NCBI GenBank assembly: GCA_036493735.1
Contig: DASXPH010000069.1
Span: forward strand, 1 to 64,000
Origin: AG2 sp036493735
Lineage (GTDB): Bacteria > Gemmatimonadota > Gemmatimonadetes > Gemmatimonadales > Gemmatimonadaceae
Reading direction: 5' to 3'
DNA: 64,000 nucleotides
In this document: piece by piece, positions 8,321-17,542 of the stretch
Position numbering within the stretch: position 1 is the first letter of the stretch
Layout of the letters: each line of letters starts with the position of its first letter
Notes under the pieces: generated by a model
Database searches by the model: none
What the model saw: the letters and a program-made list of their open reading frames with translations, nothing else
Told to the model about the DNA's origin: nothing
Made by a program: the position numbers and the translations under genes

Positions 8321-10948
8321 TCACTCTGCCTTGATCGCCTCCACCGCCGGCACGCGAGCGGCGCGGAAAGCCGGCACCCATGTCGCGACCACGGCCACCA
8401 CCGCCAGGGTCAGGGTCACGATTGCGAACGTTGTGACATCGGTCGTGGCAATGCCGAACACCAGGGCCGATAGGGCACGCGACAATAGCACCGCGACAAC
8501 GATTCCGATGACCATCCCCAGCATCGCTGGTGATGTCATGCGGCGCAGAACGAGCGCGTATACCGAGCCGCGATCCGCGCCTAACGCGAGACGAATGCCG
8601 ATCTCGCGACGACGAAGCGCCACGTCGGCCGCGAGCACGCCGTGCACACCAACAGCCGTCAGTGCCAGGGCCAGCAGCGCGAACGCGCTCAGGAGCCCGG
8701 TCACGAAACGCTCCTCCGCAAGCCGCTCGTTCACGACCTGCTCGAGCAAGCTGGCGTGGTAGAGCGGAATGGAGGCGTCGAGCGACGCGAGCACACCGCG
8801 AAGTGGCTGGATATATCCGCTTGCACTGCCACGCGTGGAGCGGAGGATGATATCGCGCTCCGAGCTCGCGAACCGGTTGGTCGAGAGATACGCGGCCGGC
8901 CGCGGCAGCGTGCGAATATCACTATAGTGGACGTCGCCGACCACCCCGATGACCACGGCCGTGATGGTGTTGAAAAGATCGATTGAAATGCTCCTTCCCA
9001 GTGGATTGGCCTCACCCCACAGAGTCTGAGCGAGCGTGCGCGAGATCAGCGCACGTGGCGGCGCATCGGAGGCTTCACTTCTCGCGAACGGCCGGCCAGC
9101 AATGACCGGGACGTGCAACGCCGCGAAATAGCTCGTGTCCACGAAGCGCACGTCGGTCGTGGGATTCGGCGCTCGACGATCGGCCGCGCGCGCGGCGTCG
9201 CGGACGGTCGTCGCCGGCGCGCAGCAGGCAAATGGGCTCGTAGTCGCGACGCTCACCGAAGAAACGCCCGGCAGCGCACTCGCGCGCGCCACCAGCGCAT
9301 CGAAGAACTGGCGACGCTGAGCGTCGGTGGGATAGCGCGCGCTCGGAAGCGACACTCGCGCCACCACGACATCCCGCGGCTGGAAGCCGAGGTCGACGCG
9401 CCCGAGGTTCACCAGACTGCGAACCATGAGCATCGCGAGAACCGTGAGCGCCAGACCGACGGCGATCTCGCATGTCACCAGGCGAGCGCCATGGAGGCGG
9501 GTCGTCGCCCGGCCCCCGCCGATTCCGAGCGATCGACCGTGGCGCGGCACTCCGCGCGTGGCGGACAAGATCCCGATGACGATCGTTGTTAGGCATGTGA
9601 TGACGAATACAAATGCGACCACCGTACCATCGACGCCCGCGCCCGCGAGTCGTGGCACGTCCGGTGGCGCGAGCGCGATCAGGCCGCGTGTAGCCGCGAG
9701 CGCGACAGCGATCCCGACGCCCATGCCGAGTACGCCGAGCGTGAGACTCAGCACCAGCTGCTGGCAGAACAACCGACCGCGCGTCGCGCCAATCGCCTGC
9801 CGAAGGAGCAGCTCCGGGACTCGCCGGCGGGTGAAGGTCGTTATGAGATTGCTCACGTTGACGATCGCCATGAGCAGGAGCAGCGAGACCGCTCCGAACA
9901 ACGTCAACAGGGGCCGTCTCACATCGCCTGTGATCTGCTCTCGTAACGGGACGACCGTCGCCGACCACTCTCTGTTCTCCGCGTTCTCACCTGCGAGCCG
10001 AGCGCCGAGCGCGACCAGCTCGGCGCGCGCCTGCGCAACTGTCGTCGTCGGGCGAAGTCGGCCGATGACGTGCAGGAATCGGCCCCAGTTCCGATTGTCA
10101 GCGGTGGGCGCGAACGGAATCCAGAGTGGATGCTCGGTCATCCAGCCGAACGCTGGCGGCTCGAAGTCGCGGGGCATGACGCCGACCACGGTGTACGGCG
10201 CCCCGTCCATGAAGATGGACCGTCCAACGATGGCCGAGTCGGCGCCGTAGCGATCGCGCCAGAGGCGGTCGCTGAGTATCGCGACGTGGGTGCCGCCGTT
10301 CAGTTCATCCGTATCCGTGAAAGCTCGCCCGATGGAAGGGTGCACGCCGAGGAGACGGAAATACGACGCTGATACCTGTGCGGCGCTGATACGCTCGGCT
10401 GTGACGCCACCGAGCGTACGCGGTGCCGGTACCATAGCCGCGACGGCGCTGAACGAATGCGTCTCGCTCCGCCAACGCTCGAACATCGAAACGGACACGA
10501 CGTTCCGATCGACCGCGCGGGGTACGTTGCGCTCCCATAACGCGACGAGCTCCGCTGGCCGCGCATAGGGCAACGGGCGAATGAGCACGCCCTGCACGAG
10601 CGTGAAAATCGCCGCGGTGCATCCGATGCCGAGCGCGAAGGTGAGCACAACGGCGACCGTGAATCCGGGGCTGCGTCGCAGGAGCCGGCCAGCGTATCGC
10701 ATATCGCGGCCGACATCGTCGAGTACGCGTAGACCGAGCACATCGCGCGCCTCCTCCTTGTAGCGTTGCACGCCGCCGAAATCGCGCAACGCCAGGCGGG
10801 TTGCCTCGTCGCGCGAGAAGCCAGCCGACACGCGCTCGGCGATTTCCTGGTCGATGTGGGCCTTCATCTCTGCATCGACCTCGGCCTCGAGGAGATCGCG
10901 CCGAGCCCACTGCCTCGTGCGTCGAAGAACGCGAGTCATCCACCGCAT
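8321..10948 (-). CDS. ADOP-type ABC transporter permease (MacB/FtsX family), copy 1
   Basis: An 875-residue permease. A cytoplasmic prefix (residues about 1-90, EAEVDAEMKAHIDQEIAER) is followed by the first membrane segment FTVAVVLTFALGIGCTAAIF, a large extracytoplasmic MacB-core region, three helices near mid-protein, a second periplasmic region, and three C-terminal helices ending PAFRAARVPAVEAI. This duplicated MacB-FtsX-MacB-FtsX layout is that of acidobacterial duplicated orphan permeases. No ATPase gene is adjacent, as is usual for orphan permeases. The start at 10948 follows GAGGAGAGGG; the longer frame to 11044 crosses a palindrome and is less likely. Probable role: export or extrusion of an unknown substrate. 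Confidence 0.9.
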   Translation of the reverse strand: MRWMTRVLRRTRQWARRDLLEAEVDAEMKAHIDQEIAERVSAGFSRDEATRLALRDFGGVQRYKEEARDVLGLRVLDDVGRDMRYAGRLLRRSPGFTVAVVLTFALGIGCTAAIFTLVQGVLIRPLPYARPAELVALWERNVPRAVDRNVVSVSMFERWRSETHSFSAVAAMVPAPRTLGGVTAERISAAQVSASYFRLLGVHPSIGRAFTDTDELNGGTHVAILSDRLWRDRYGADSAIVGRSIFMDGAPYTVVGVMPRDFEPPAFGWMTEHPLWIPFAPTADNRNWGRFLHVIGRLRPTTTVAQARAELVALGARLAGENAENREWSATVVPLREQITGDVRRPLLTLFGAVSLLLLMAIVNVSNLITTFTRRRVPELLLRQAIGATRGRLFCQQLVLSLTLGVLGMGVGIAVALAATRGLIALAPPDVPRLAGAGVDGTVVAFVFVITCLTTIVIGILSATRGVPRHGRSLGIGGGRATTRLHGARLVTCEIAVGLALTVLAMLMVRSLVNLGRVDLGFQPRDVVVARVSLPSARYPTDAQRRQFFDALVARASALPGVSSVSVATTSPFACCAPATTVRDAARAADRRAPNPTTDVRFVDTSYFAALHVPVIAGRPFARSEASDAPPRALISRTLAQTLWGEANPLGRSISIDLFNTITAVVIGVVGDVHYSDIRTLPRPAAYLSTNRFASSERDIILRSTRGSASGYIQPLRGVLASLDASIPLYHASLLEQVVNERLAEERFVTGLLSAFALLALALTAVGVHGVLAADVALRRREIGIRLALGADRGSVYALVLRRMTSPAMLGMVIGIVVAVLLSRALSALVFGIATTDVTTFAIVTLTLAVVAVVATWVPAFRAARVPAVEAIKAE

Positions 10949-11004
10949 GACACCCTCTCCTCGGTAGGAATTCGACAACGCCCTGCTCAGGCGTGATGCT
11001 ATGT

Positions 11005-11040
11005 CATTCGACAACACTCTGCGTCGCGTGTTGTCGAATG
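11005..11040. promoter_or_regulatory. 13-bp inverted repeat, candidate operator of the ADOP gene
   Basis: CATTCGACAACAC at 11005-11017 and its exact complement GTGTTGTCGAATG at 11028-11040, with a third partial copy ATTCGACAAC at 10970-10979. It lies 57 bp upstream of the permease start in a divergent region. PadR-type regulators often control ADOP genes and bind palindromes, so an operator is a reasonable guess. Confidence 0.55.
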
Positions 11041-11228
11041 TCAAGGCATCGTCCGCTCCGATTGACTGCCTCGCTCGAGCGCGCTACCGTCCTGCAAGGG
11101 CGCGCAGGGCGCCTCCCGTCCGCGGAAAGGACCGAGTCCACCTGAGGTTGCAATGCAGTCGATCGGTTCTCACGAACCTCCTTTCGCCCGACGCGAGCGG
11201 ACCACGGGCATTACATAGGAGGCTCGTC

Positions 11229-12494
11229 ATGCCCGAACGCGACCTGCCCGTCAGGCCGGACCTGGAGCAACTGAGACACCAGGCCAAAGATCTGCTTCGC
11301 GACGCGCACGCTCACGACGCCACCGCGATTGCCGATTTCACACAATTCCATCCCGAGCTCGCTGATCCGACGACTGCCCAGCTGGCGGACGCGCAGCTGG
11401 TTCTCGCGCGCAGCTACGGGGCGTCGAGCTGGCCGCGTCTCGTCACCGCATGTCGCCTGATCGATGCCATCTGGGACGACGACGTCGCGACCGTCCGTGC
11501 GCTGGCTTTGGCGAATACACACCTGCTCGACGAAAGCACACTCCTCCGGAGCCGCAACTGGGGACGGCCGATGAGCTACGCGGCGAATCTCGGCCGCGAC
11601 GAGATCATTCGCGCGCTGCACGACCTGGGAGCGACCGATCATGTGTACGCAATGGGCCGCGCGATGCTCCAGAGCCAGATCGGGACGGCGCGGCTGCTCC
11701 ACGCGCTCGCCGGCAAACCGAGGTTACCTAACGATGCGCTGAGCGGCTCTGCGTATACACTGAGTGCTTCCGGCACGGCGCTCGCCTTCGAGCTGGGTGC
11801 CCGTGTCGTCGACGAGAACGGCCGCACGATCGCGCCCATCGATACTGTTCTCGAGACTGATTCGCGCAAGCCTGCCGAGAAGCACGCCATTCTCGAGATG
11901 TACGCGCGGCACGGCGCGGCGCTTCCCGACACTCCTCCCATGGCGGTGCATCGCGGTCGCATCGATTTGCTCGAGGAGCATTTGCGGCGCGATCCGTCGC
12001 TCCTCCGACGCACCTTCGACCACGAGGAAATCTTTCCGCCATCACTCGGCTGCCACAACGCGGTGCTGGCGACGCACGGCACGCCACTCGATGGCGCGAC
12101 GCTCCTTCACATGGCGGTGGACTACGACGAGATGGAGATCGCGCGCTGGCTGCTCGACCGTGGTATGAATGTCGATGCACGCGCCGCGGTGGACTTACAG
12201 GGTTTCGGCGGACACACGGCGCTCTTCGCGACGGTCGTGTCGCAGCCGAACCTCTGGATGAATCGCCAGCATCGGTCACCGGTCGCGCCATTCACCCAGC
12301 TGCTGCTCGATCACGGTGCAGATCCAAATGCGCGCGCCTCGCTAAGAAAGCAGCTACATCCCGGTTACGGCGAAGAGACGATGCACGAGTTCCGTGACAT
12401 CACGCCGTTAGGCTGGGGCCAGCAGTTCCATCGCAAGATCTTCGTCAGCGAACCGGCGATGAAGCTGATCGCCGAGCGGGGCGGGCACGCGTGA
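11229..12494 (+). CDS. Ankyrin-repeat protein
   Basis: A 421-residue soluble protein with no signal peptide. Ankyrin-type units are visible in the second half: TLLHMAVDYDEMEIARWLLDRGMNVDA and FTQLLLDHGADPNARA (shown in part), with weaker units before (PMAVHRGRIDLLEEHL). The N-terminus (PDLEQLRHQAKDLLRDAH) is typical of a bacterial ankyrin subgroup. The start at 11229 follows a strong AGGAGG. Ankyrin repeats bind proteins; the partner is unknown. The gene is divergent from the ADOP permease, and its stop abuts inverted-arm element E5. Confidence 0.82.
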   Translation: MPERDLPVRPDLEQLRHQAKDLLRDAHAHDATAIADFTQFHPELADPTTAQLADAQLVLARSYGASSWPRLVTACRLIDAIWDDDVATVRALALANTHLLDESTLLRSRNWGRPMSYAANLGRDEIIRALHDLGATDHVYAMGRAMLQSQIGTARLLHALAGKPRLPNDALSGSAYTLSASGTALAFELGARVVDENGRTIAPIDTVLETDSRKPAEKHAILEMYARHGAALPDTPPMAVHRGRIDLLEEHLRRDPSLLRRTFDHEEIFPPSLGCHNAVLATHGTPLDGATLLHMAVDYDEMEIARWLLDRGMNVDARAAVDLQGFGGHTALFATVVSQPNLWMNRQHRSPVAPFTQLLLDHGADPNARASLRKQLHPGYGEETMHEFRDITPLGWGQQFHRKIFVSEPAMKLIAERGGHA

Positions 12495-12655
12495 AGCGTT
12501 GGGCGTTGAGCGTTGAGCGTTGAGCGTTGAGCGTTGAGCGTTAACGTATAGAAAAGGCCGACGGCGAACGCCGTCGGCCTTTCCCTATTCCCGCGCCACG
12601 CTCAACGCGCCACGCGCCACGCTCAACGCGCCATGCGCCACGCTCAACGCGCCAG
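12495..12655. repeat. Inverted-arm element E5 (GCGTTGAGC units)
   Basis: Left arm: about six tandem copies of a 7-base GTTGAGC unit. Centre: a 14-bp hairpin. Right arm: CGCTCAACGCGCCACG units, complementary in sense to the left arm. The right arm contains the stop codon of the minus-strand LVIVD gene, so the repeat reaches into coding sequence. Confidence 0.75.
12553..12582. terminator. Bidirectional terminator in E5
   Basis: A 14-bp perfect stem (AAAGGCCGACGGCG with its complement) around a 2-base loop, bounded by A-run and T-run, between convergent genes. The stem core GGCCGACGGC is shared with hairpins at 5496 and 49186. Confidence 0.85.
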
Positions 12656-14653
12656 ATCCCGAACAGCGGCGCCGAGCTTCTGCACTTTCGCCGAATCGCT
12701 CGATCCATTTGCGTCGCCGTCAATCTGCGACGCGAGCTGGGAGAGCGCGCTGCTCCGCGCCGAGCCACTGGCCTGCTCCGCAGACGCTAGCGCCTGACGA
12801 ACCCCGGCGATACGACTCGCCGAGAGCCCGCCTGACCGCTCGAGCTGATCGACGTAGGCCCGCGCCAGGGAGAAGGACGCCGGCCAGATGAACTTCGGCT
12901 GACCCTGCGTGTTCATGTAATCGAGATGCACCGTTTTCGCCGCGTCGATCTCGTTCTGCGACAGGAGCGGGCTCGGGGTGAGCTCGAAGACATCGAGACC
13001 ACGCGAGATCTCGGAGCTCACCATGACGCCGTTGTACCAGTACACGGACCATGAGCCGCCACTTGCCATGCGAGTGGAGTCCACCGGGCCGCGGTCGAAG
13101 AAGGCGATCTCCTTCGGGTGCGCGGCGTCGGTGAAGTCGAACACCGACACACCGCCCTGATACCACGCCTGCACCATCACGTCGCGACCCGGGATCGGAA
13201 TGAGCGAGCCGTTATGCGCAACACAGTTCTCCTGTGAGGTCTGCACGGCCGGCAACTTGTAATAGCTCTGGAACTTCAGGCTGTTGCCTTCGATCGTGAA
13301 GATCGCGTCAGCGCCCCACTGCTTCGGATCCGACGCGCGGCACTTCGGCTGACCACCGCCACCCCATTCGTCCGAGAAGAGCACCTTCGTGCCGTCGTTG
13401 TTGAACGTGGCCGAGTGCCAGTACGAGAAGTTGGAATCGGAGACGGCCGCAACGCGCACGGGGTGCGCCGGATCATGGATATCGAGCAGGAAGCCATAGC
13501 CCTCGCACGCGCCACCGGCGTAACCAACCGCTGGAAACACCGTGATGTCGTGGCACTGCGTCGGACCGCGCCGTGGTCCCTGCTGGCCGAACATGCGCTG
13601 GACGAGCGCCGGCAGCTCCTGACGCAGCGCCGCGCTGTCCGCCGCCGTCGCTGCGCCTGTGCCGCCACGCTTCTTCACGACGCTGTCGAGCAGCTGGCTG
13701 GCCATCCCGTTAGGCAGCACCATCTCCTGGTCGAAGATGTTGATGATGAATGCGCCACGGGCGCGTGCCCTCTCGAGCTCCGCTCTGTCGGCCGACGACG
13801 CGCCGTGAGTCGGCGGGGCCGCGAGATCGTTGAAGATGCGTGGCGAGCTGACGATGGCGGCCTGCTCCGGGTGCGCGAGCGGAACCTTGATCACCTCGAT
13901 GCGGAAACGCGCCGAATTCGGGTCCTGCGACGGATCAGCACTCGAGCAGCCCGGCAACTCTTCCGCCGACCGAACTGGGGCGGAGCCGGAGACGTAGACG
14001 TAGACGTTCTCGGGATCCTTCGGATCGACGAGCACGGTATGCGTGTGCGAGCCACGGCAGGTCTGCACGTTCGTGATGCTTCGCGGATGCGCGATGTCGC
14101 TGATGTCGAAAATGCGGATGCCGCGAATGCGCTCCTTGCTCACGGTCTCCTTCACGCCCTCGCCGCCGCAATCGATGCGTCCCGAGTTACCCTCGGCGGA
14201 GACGAACAGCAGATTCTTGTAGACGGACACGTCGCTCTGCGACGCCGGGCAGTAGTTCCCGACCTTCAGCGCGGGATGCGCCGGATCCGAGATGTCCCAG
14301 ATCTGGTAGCCGTTGTAGTTCCCCTGAATCACATCGTTGCCGAGGAACGCAATGTCAGAGTTCGTGCTGCCGAGGAACTGACCCTGCGGCTTCGTTGTCG
14401 AGACGAGGCGCATGTTCCACGCGGCGGTGCCGGCGTCGAACAAGCCTGCCTTCAATCCAACTCGTGGATCGGGGCTCGGCGCCGCATAGGACACCGCGGC
14501 GCCCATCGGCGCGGCGACGGGAGAGGAGATGTTGCCAGTCGCCGTGGTCACAGTCGTGCGAGCGCATGCGCCGGCGGCGACTATCGCCAGCGTGAGAGCG
14601 AGTGAGGTACCCGACCTCGCGGTCGAGCGACGTGTCTGATGCACAGACGGCAT
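12644..14653 (-). CDS. LVIVD-repeat protein, copy 2
   Basis: A 669-residue exported paralogue of the protein at 6405-8264. The start at 14653 has an AGAGGA Shine-Dalgarno and gives a signal peptide ending VAAGAC, probably a lipoprotein. Shared landmarks include WDISDPAHPALKVGNYC, TCRGSHTHTVLVDP, RRGPTQCHDITVFPAVG and the nearly identical NNDGTKVLFSDEWGGG. It carries an extra block of about 50 residues before the RRGPTQCHD motif. It is downstream of a DUF305 gene, the same order as in copy 1. Function is unknown. Confidence 0.87.
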   Translation of the reverse strand: MPSVHQTRRSTARSGTSLALTLAIVAAGACARTTVTTATGNISSPVAAPMGAAVSYAAPSPDPRVGLKAGLFDAGTAAWNMRLVSTTKPQGQFLGSTNSDIAFLGNDVIQGNYNGYQIWDISDPAHPALKVGNYCPASQSDVSVYKNLLFVSAEGNSGRIDCGGEGVKETVSKERIRGIRIFDISDIAHPRSITNVQTCRGSHTHTVLVDPKDPENVYVYVSGSAPVRSAEELPGCSSADPSQDPNSARFRIEVIKVPLAHPEQAAIVSSPRIFNDLAAPPTHGASSADRAELERARARGAFIINIFDQEMVLPNGMASQLLDSVVKKRGGTGAATAADSAALRQELPALVQRMFGQQGPRRGPTQCHDITVFPAVGYAGGACEGYGFLLDIHDPAHPVRVAAVSDSNFSYWHSATFNNDGTKVLFSDEWGGGGQPKCRASDPKQWGADAIFTIEGNSLKFQSYYKLPAVQTSQENCVAHNGSLIPIPGRDVMVQAWYQGGVSVFDFTDAAHPKEIAFFDRGPVDSTRMASGGSWSVYWYNGVMVSSEISRGLDVFELTPSPLLSQNEIDAAKTVHLDYMNTQGQPKFIWPASFSLARAYVDQLERSGGLSASRIAGVRQALASAEQASGSARSSALSQLASQIDGDANGSSDSAKVQKLGAAVRDLAR

Positions 14654-14691
14654 AACGTGAGTCCTCTGGGGTGGGAGAGACAAAGAGCTGC

Positions 14692-15378
14692 TTACTGCTC
14701 GATACCGAAGTTGATCACGACGAGCATGCGTTCCATCCTCGCGATCTCGGTGGTTTGATCGACGTTCACGTCCGAAGCGAACTTGAAGACGAGATCGTCC
14801 TGTGCGGCGCCATAGGAGTCGAAGAGCTCCTTTACCATCTGCACGGCGCCCTTGTGGTGCTGAATCATGTCCGTAAGGAACAACTTGTCGAAGTCCTTAC
14901 CGCGCGCGGCGTCGAGCTCTTTCATCTGCTCTTCGCTGAGCATGCCGGGCATCAGCATCGTGTGCTCCACGCCGTCCATCACCATCTTCATGCCCATCGG
15001 GCTGGCTTCGGGCACTGGCTGCTGCCGATCACGCAGCCATTGCTGCATGGTGCCGATCTCGTCGCGCTGCGCGTTGATGATACGTTCACACAGCGTTCGT
15101 ACCGACGGGCTCGCCCCGTGAGTCGGGGCCCAGCTCGCCATCTGAATCGCCTGGGCGTGGTGGCCGATCATTCCGGACATGAAATGGACATCGGCTACGG
15201 TGTAGGGCCGACGCGCACTATCCTCTCGCGCCTTGGCGATCGCGGCGAGATCACTCTGCGCGCGGGCTGCTGACTGCTGCGAGGCGCTCTGTGCGTGGCT
15301 GGGGTCTGCAAATGCGGCGAGGGCCATGCCGCCGAGCAGCACGGCTACCGCACGAGTCACGTGTGGTCGTCTAGTCAT
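14692..15378 (-). CDS. DUF305 family protein, copy 2
   Basis: A 228-residue secreted paralogue of 5651-6301, with a cleavable signal peptide (ALAAFADPSHAQ) instead of a lipobox. Both His motifs are kept: MIGHHAQAIQMA and MIQHHKGAVQMV. A Met-rich stretch in the middle (MGMKMVMDGVEHTMLMPGM) could help bind soft metals such as copper (inference). It is the first gene of the DUF305-LVIVD pair; 38 bp separate it from the LVIVD start. Confidence 0.87.
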   Translation of the reverse strand: MTRRPHVTRAVAVLLGGMALAAFADPSHAQSASQQSAARAQSDLAAIAKAREDSARRPYTVADVHFMSGMIGHHAQAIQMASWAPTHGASPSVRTLCERIINAQRDEIGTMQQWLRDRQQPVPEASPMGMKMVMDGVEHTMLMPGMLSEEQMKELDAARGKDFDKLFLTDMIQHHKGAVQMVKELFDSYGAAQDDLVFKFASDVNVDQTTEIARMERMLVVINFGIEQ

Positions 15379-15411
15379 GGCTTCTTCTCATTGAGAAGGC
15401 GGCGGAGAGGT

Positions 15412-15434
15412 CCCGTCGGCTTCAACCCGACGGG
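15412..15434 (-). terminator. Weak hairpin downstream of the sigma-factor gene
   Basis: An 8-bp stem CCCGTCGG / CCGACGGG with a 7-base loop in the 148-bp gap between two minus-strand genes. No T-run follows, so it could be a leader structure of the DUF305 gene instead. Confidence 0.35.
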
Positions 15435-15526
15435 TACAAGTTACCACCGGAACACCGACTAGTAAGGTGGGCCGCTCGTTCAGAAACTGTTTAGGCGGGA
15501 CCCAGCCGAACGTCAGGTCGCGAAAA

Positions 15527-17431
15527 CTACTCGGCGCCCTTCTTCTTCGACGAGCTCTTTTTCGACGGCGTGCCCGCCTGATGGACATTGGCCGACGGCG
15601 TATGCTTGGCCACCTGCGTCGGCTTTCCCTTCGCCTTCGAGGCGGTGGCACTCCTCGCCGGCTCGTTGAGCATTTGCTCGAGCTGGTCGTCCGTCGCGCC
15701 GGAACGTACACGGTCCTCGACGCGTGCCAGCATCTCCTTCGGCGACGAGCTCATGGCCACCAGTTCGGCGCCGACGTGCAAGGGCACGTCGATCGGTCGG
15801 CCAGCTGCCGCAAACTGGGCGAGCGCGCTGATACTCGCGCTATCGGCACCTTCGCCGAGCAGCTGCGCGGCGACATCGATCTCCTCCGCATTCGGATCTT
15901 TACGGCCGGCTGCGGTGAAGATCTGCCGCGCCCTCGCCATGGCCTCCGCATCGGCGGCGATGGCGTCCTCGATGTCTTTTGGCTTTACATCCTTTGCGGC
16001 ATACTTCAGAGCCCGATTTTCGAGGGCGGCTCCGGGAAGTCCTTTCGATCGCGCCGCGGCGATGGTCGCCAGTACTCGCTCCGCCGTCGCGTGCGGTAAG
16101 ACTTTCTTCAGCCGCGAGGACGCGGATCCTTCCTCCGGCTTCGGCGCATCACCTCGGGCAGCAAACACGGAACTCTGCACGTCGAACGCGTCGTGGCTCG
16201 ATGGCGCGAATCGATCGGTGACCCAGCGCTTGCCGTCGACCAGGAAGGCGTAGTCATAGCGTCCTGCTGGGAGACGAAGCGTGCGCGCCCAGTTCCCGTT
16301 CGCACCGCGCTGAAGCGGGGTAGCCGAGGGATCCCACCGATTGAAGTCGCCGATCAGCGCGACGGATTTCGCCTCCGGTTCGCTGAGCGCGAAGCGCGCG
16401 AGCACAACCGTGTCGCCGCGCACGACGCGAAGGGTGTCGGTGCGCCTGACGATCTTCGTCGTCGGTTTTTGCCTGGGCACCGGGCCGGCGAGGCGTTTGG
16501 CGTCGCTGTGGCCGCGGACGGCGTACCCGGCGCCGAACGCGGCGGCCGACAACCCGAGCGCGATCCCGATGCGGCGGAGATTCGTTAGGCTCGGCAGCGA
16601 GAAACCGCGCGGAAAGAGCGCCGGCTCGGCCATCGTCGCTGGTGACGGGGGCGGCGCCGAGAGCGCGGGCTCCCGCGCCGGAGGCGCAGCCAGCACGTGC
16701 GCCGTCGCCGGGGTCGCGGCAATCACGCCGCTGTCCACGGGCGCCTGCGCCGCGCGCAGGAGCTTCGTCATCAACCGATCGTCGAAGCTGTCATTGAGTA
16801 CTTCCGCACGCCGCAATGGCGTCGATACGCGGACGGCGAATGACGGCCCGACGCTTCCCATGGTGGGCTCGAGGCCCGGCCCGTTGCTGGCCGATTCATC
16901 CCGCCACTTGGGGAGCAGCTCGCGGAGCCGAGAAACGGCGCGATCGACCTGACGCTCGAGCGTGACCACGCTCGCGCCGGTGAGCGACGCGATCTGCGGA
17001 TACGTCAGCTCCTCGACGTACTGAAGAATGAATGCTTCACGATTGATGGGATCGATCTGATTCAGCGCTTGCTGCACGTCCGCGCCATTCTCCGAGCCTT
17101 CGACAGCGGCGCGCCAATCGGCGATGGCATCGACCTCTCCTGTGGCGCGTCGCGTCCGAACGACCTGTCGCAGCGCTCTCATGCGGCATTCGTTGATGAC
17201 GATTCGAAAGAGCCAGTCCTCGAAGCGCTCCGGCTCCTTGCAACGCGAGATCGATTGAAGGGCACGCACGAACGCGACCTGCAACGCTTCGTCGGCCGCG
17301 TCGTAGTTGCCAAGCATCCGGATGGCGAATCGCGTCCGAACGTCGCGGTACCGGCTGACGAGGGTCGAGAATGGGCCTACCTGTCCTTGAGAGGCCGCGG
17401 CGATGAGCTCGCGATCGGAGAGCTGGGTCAT
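15527..17431 (-). CDS. ECF sigma factor fused to a TM segment and a glycogen-binding-type (CBM48-like) domain
   Basis: 634 residues from the ATG at 17431. Residues 1-95 are sigma region 2 (FSTLVSRYRDVRTRFAIRML, then the DEALQVAFVRAL segment); about 115-175 are region 4 (LNQIDPINREAFILQYVEE, then an HTH). A Pro/Ala-rich linker leads to a single hydrophobic segment at about 285-310. Residues about 345-410 form an AMPK-type glycogen-binding/CBM48 fold with the signature LIGDFNRWDPSATPLQ, then GRYDYAFLVDG. The C-terminal 220 residues are Ala/Lys-rich and not recognised. A longer frame to 17647 would overlap the divergent gene. The domain order suggests a membrane-held sigma factor whose outer part senses a polysaccharide or protein state; this is inference. 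Release might need proteolysis. Confidence 0.88.
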   Translation of the reverse strand: MTQLSDRELIAAASQGQVGPFSTLVSRYRDVRTRFAIRMLGNYDAADEALQVAFVRALQSISRCKEPERFEDWLFRIVINECRMRALRQVVRTRRATGEVDAIADWRAAVEGSENGADVQQALNQIDPINREAFILQYVEELTYPQIASLTGASVVTLERQVDRAVSRLRELLPKWRDESASNGPGLEPTMGSVGPSFAVRVSTPLRRAEVLNDSFDDRLMTKLLRAAQAPVDSGVIAATPATAHVLAAPPAREPALSAPPPSPATMAEPALFPRGFSLPSLTNLRRIGIALGLSAAAFGAGYAVRGHSDAKRLAGPVPRQKPTTKIVRRTDTLRVVRGDTVVLARFALSEPEAKSVALIGDFNRWDPSATPLQRGANGNWARTLRLPAGRYDYAFLVDGKRWVTDRFAPSSHDAFDVQSSVFAARGDAPKPEEGSASSRLKKVLPHATAERVLATIAAARSKGLPGAALENRALKYAAKDVKPKDIEDAIAADAEAMARARQIFTAAGRKDPNAEEIDVAAQLLGEGADSASISALAQFAAAGRPIDVPLHVGAELVAMSSSPKEMLARVEDRVRSGATDDQLEQMLNEPARSATASKAKGKPTQVAKHTPSANVHQAGTPSKKSSSKKKGAE

Positions 17432-17542
17432 GCACAGAGGACGGGTGGAACCCGGGTGGAGGTCACGAGTTGCTCCATCCCAATGACGACTTGGGATTCG
17501 CGCCGGTCTCGATGACATTCCAGATCCCGCGCCCCTCTCGCC

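Noticed and set aside
12494..12650. CRISPR-like tandem repeats in E5
   Set aside because: Units are 7-16 bases with no spacers, and the two sides are complementary rather than direct, so this is not a CRISPR array.
13415..14605. 396-codon plus-strand frame over LVIVD copy 2
   Set aside because: Antisense of a strongly conserved paralogue; composition rich in Arg and His.
15412..15434. A strong terminator for the sigma-factor gene
   Set aside because: The stem is only 8 bp and has no T-run; kept at low confidence only.
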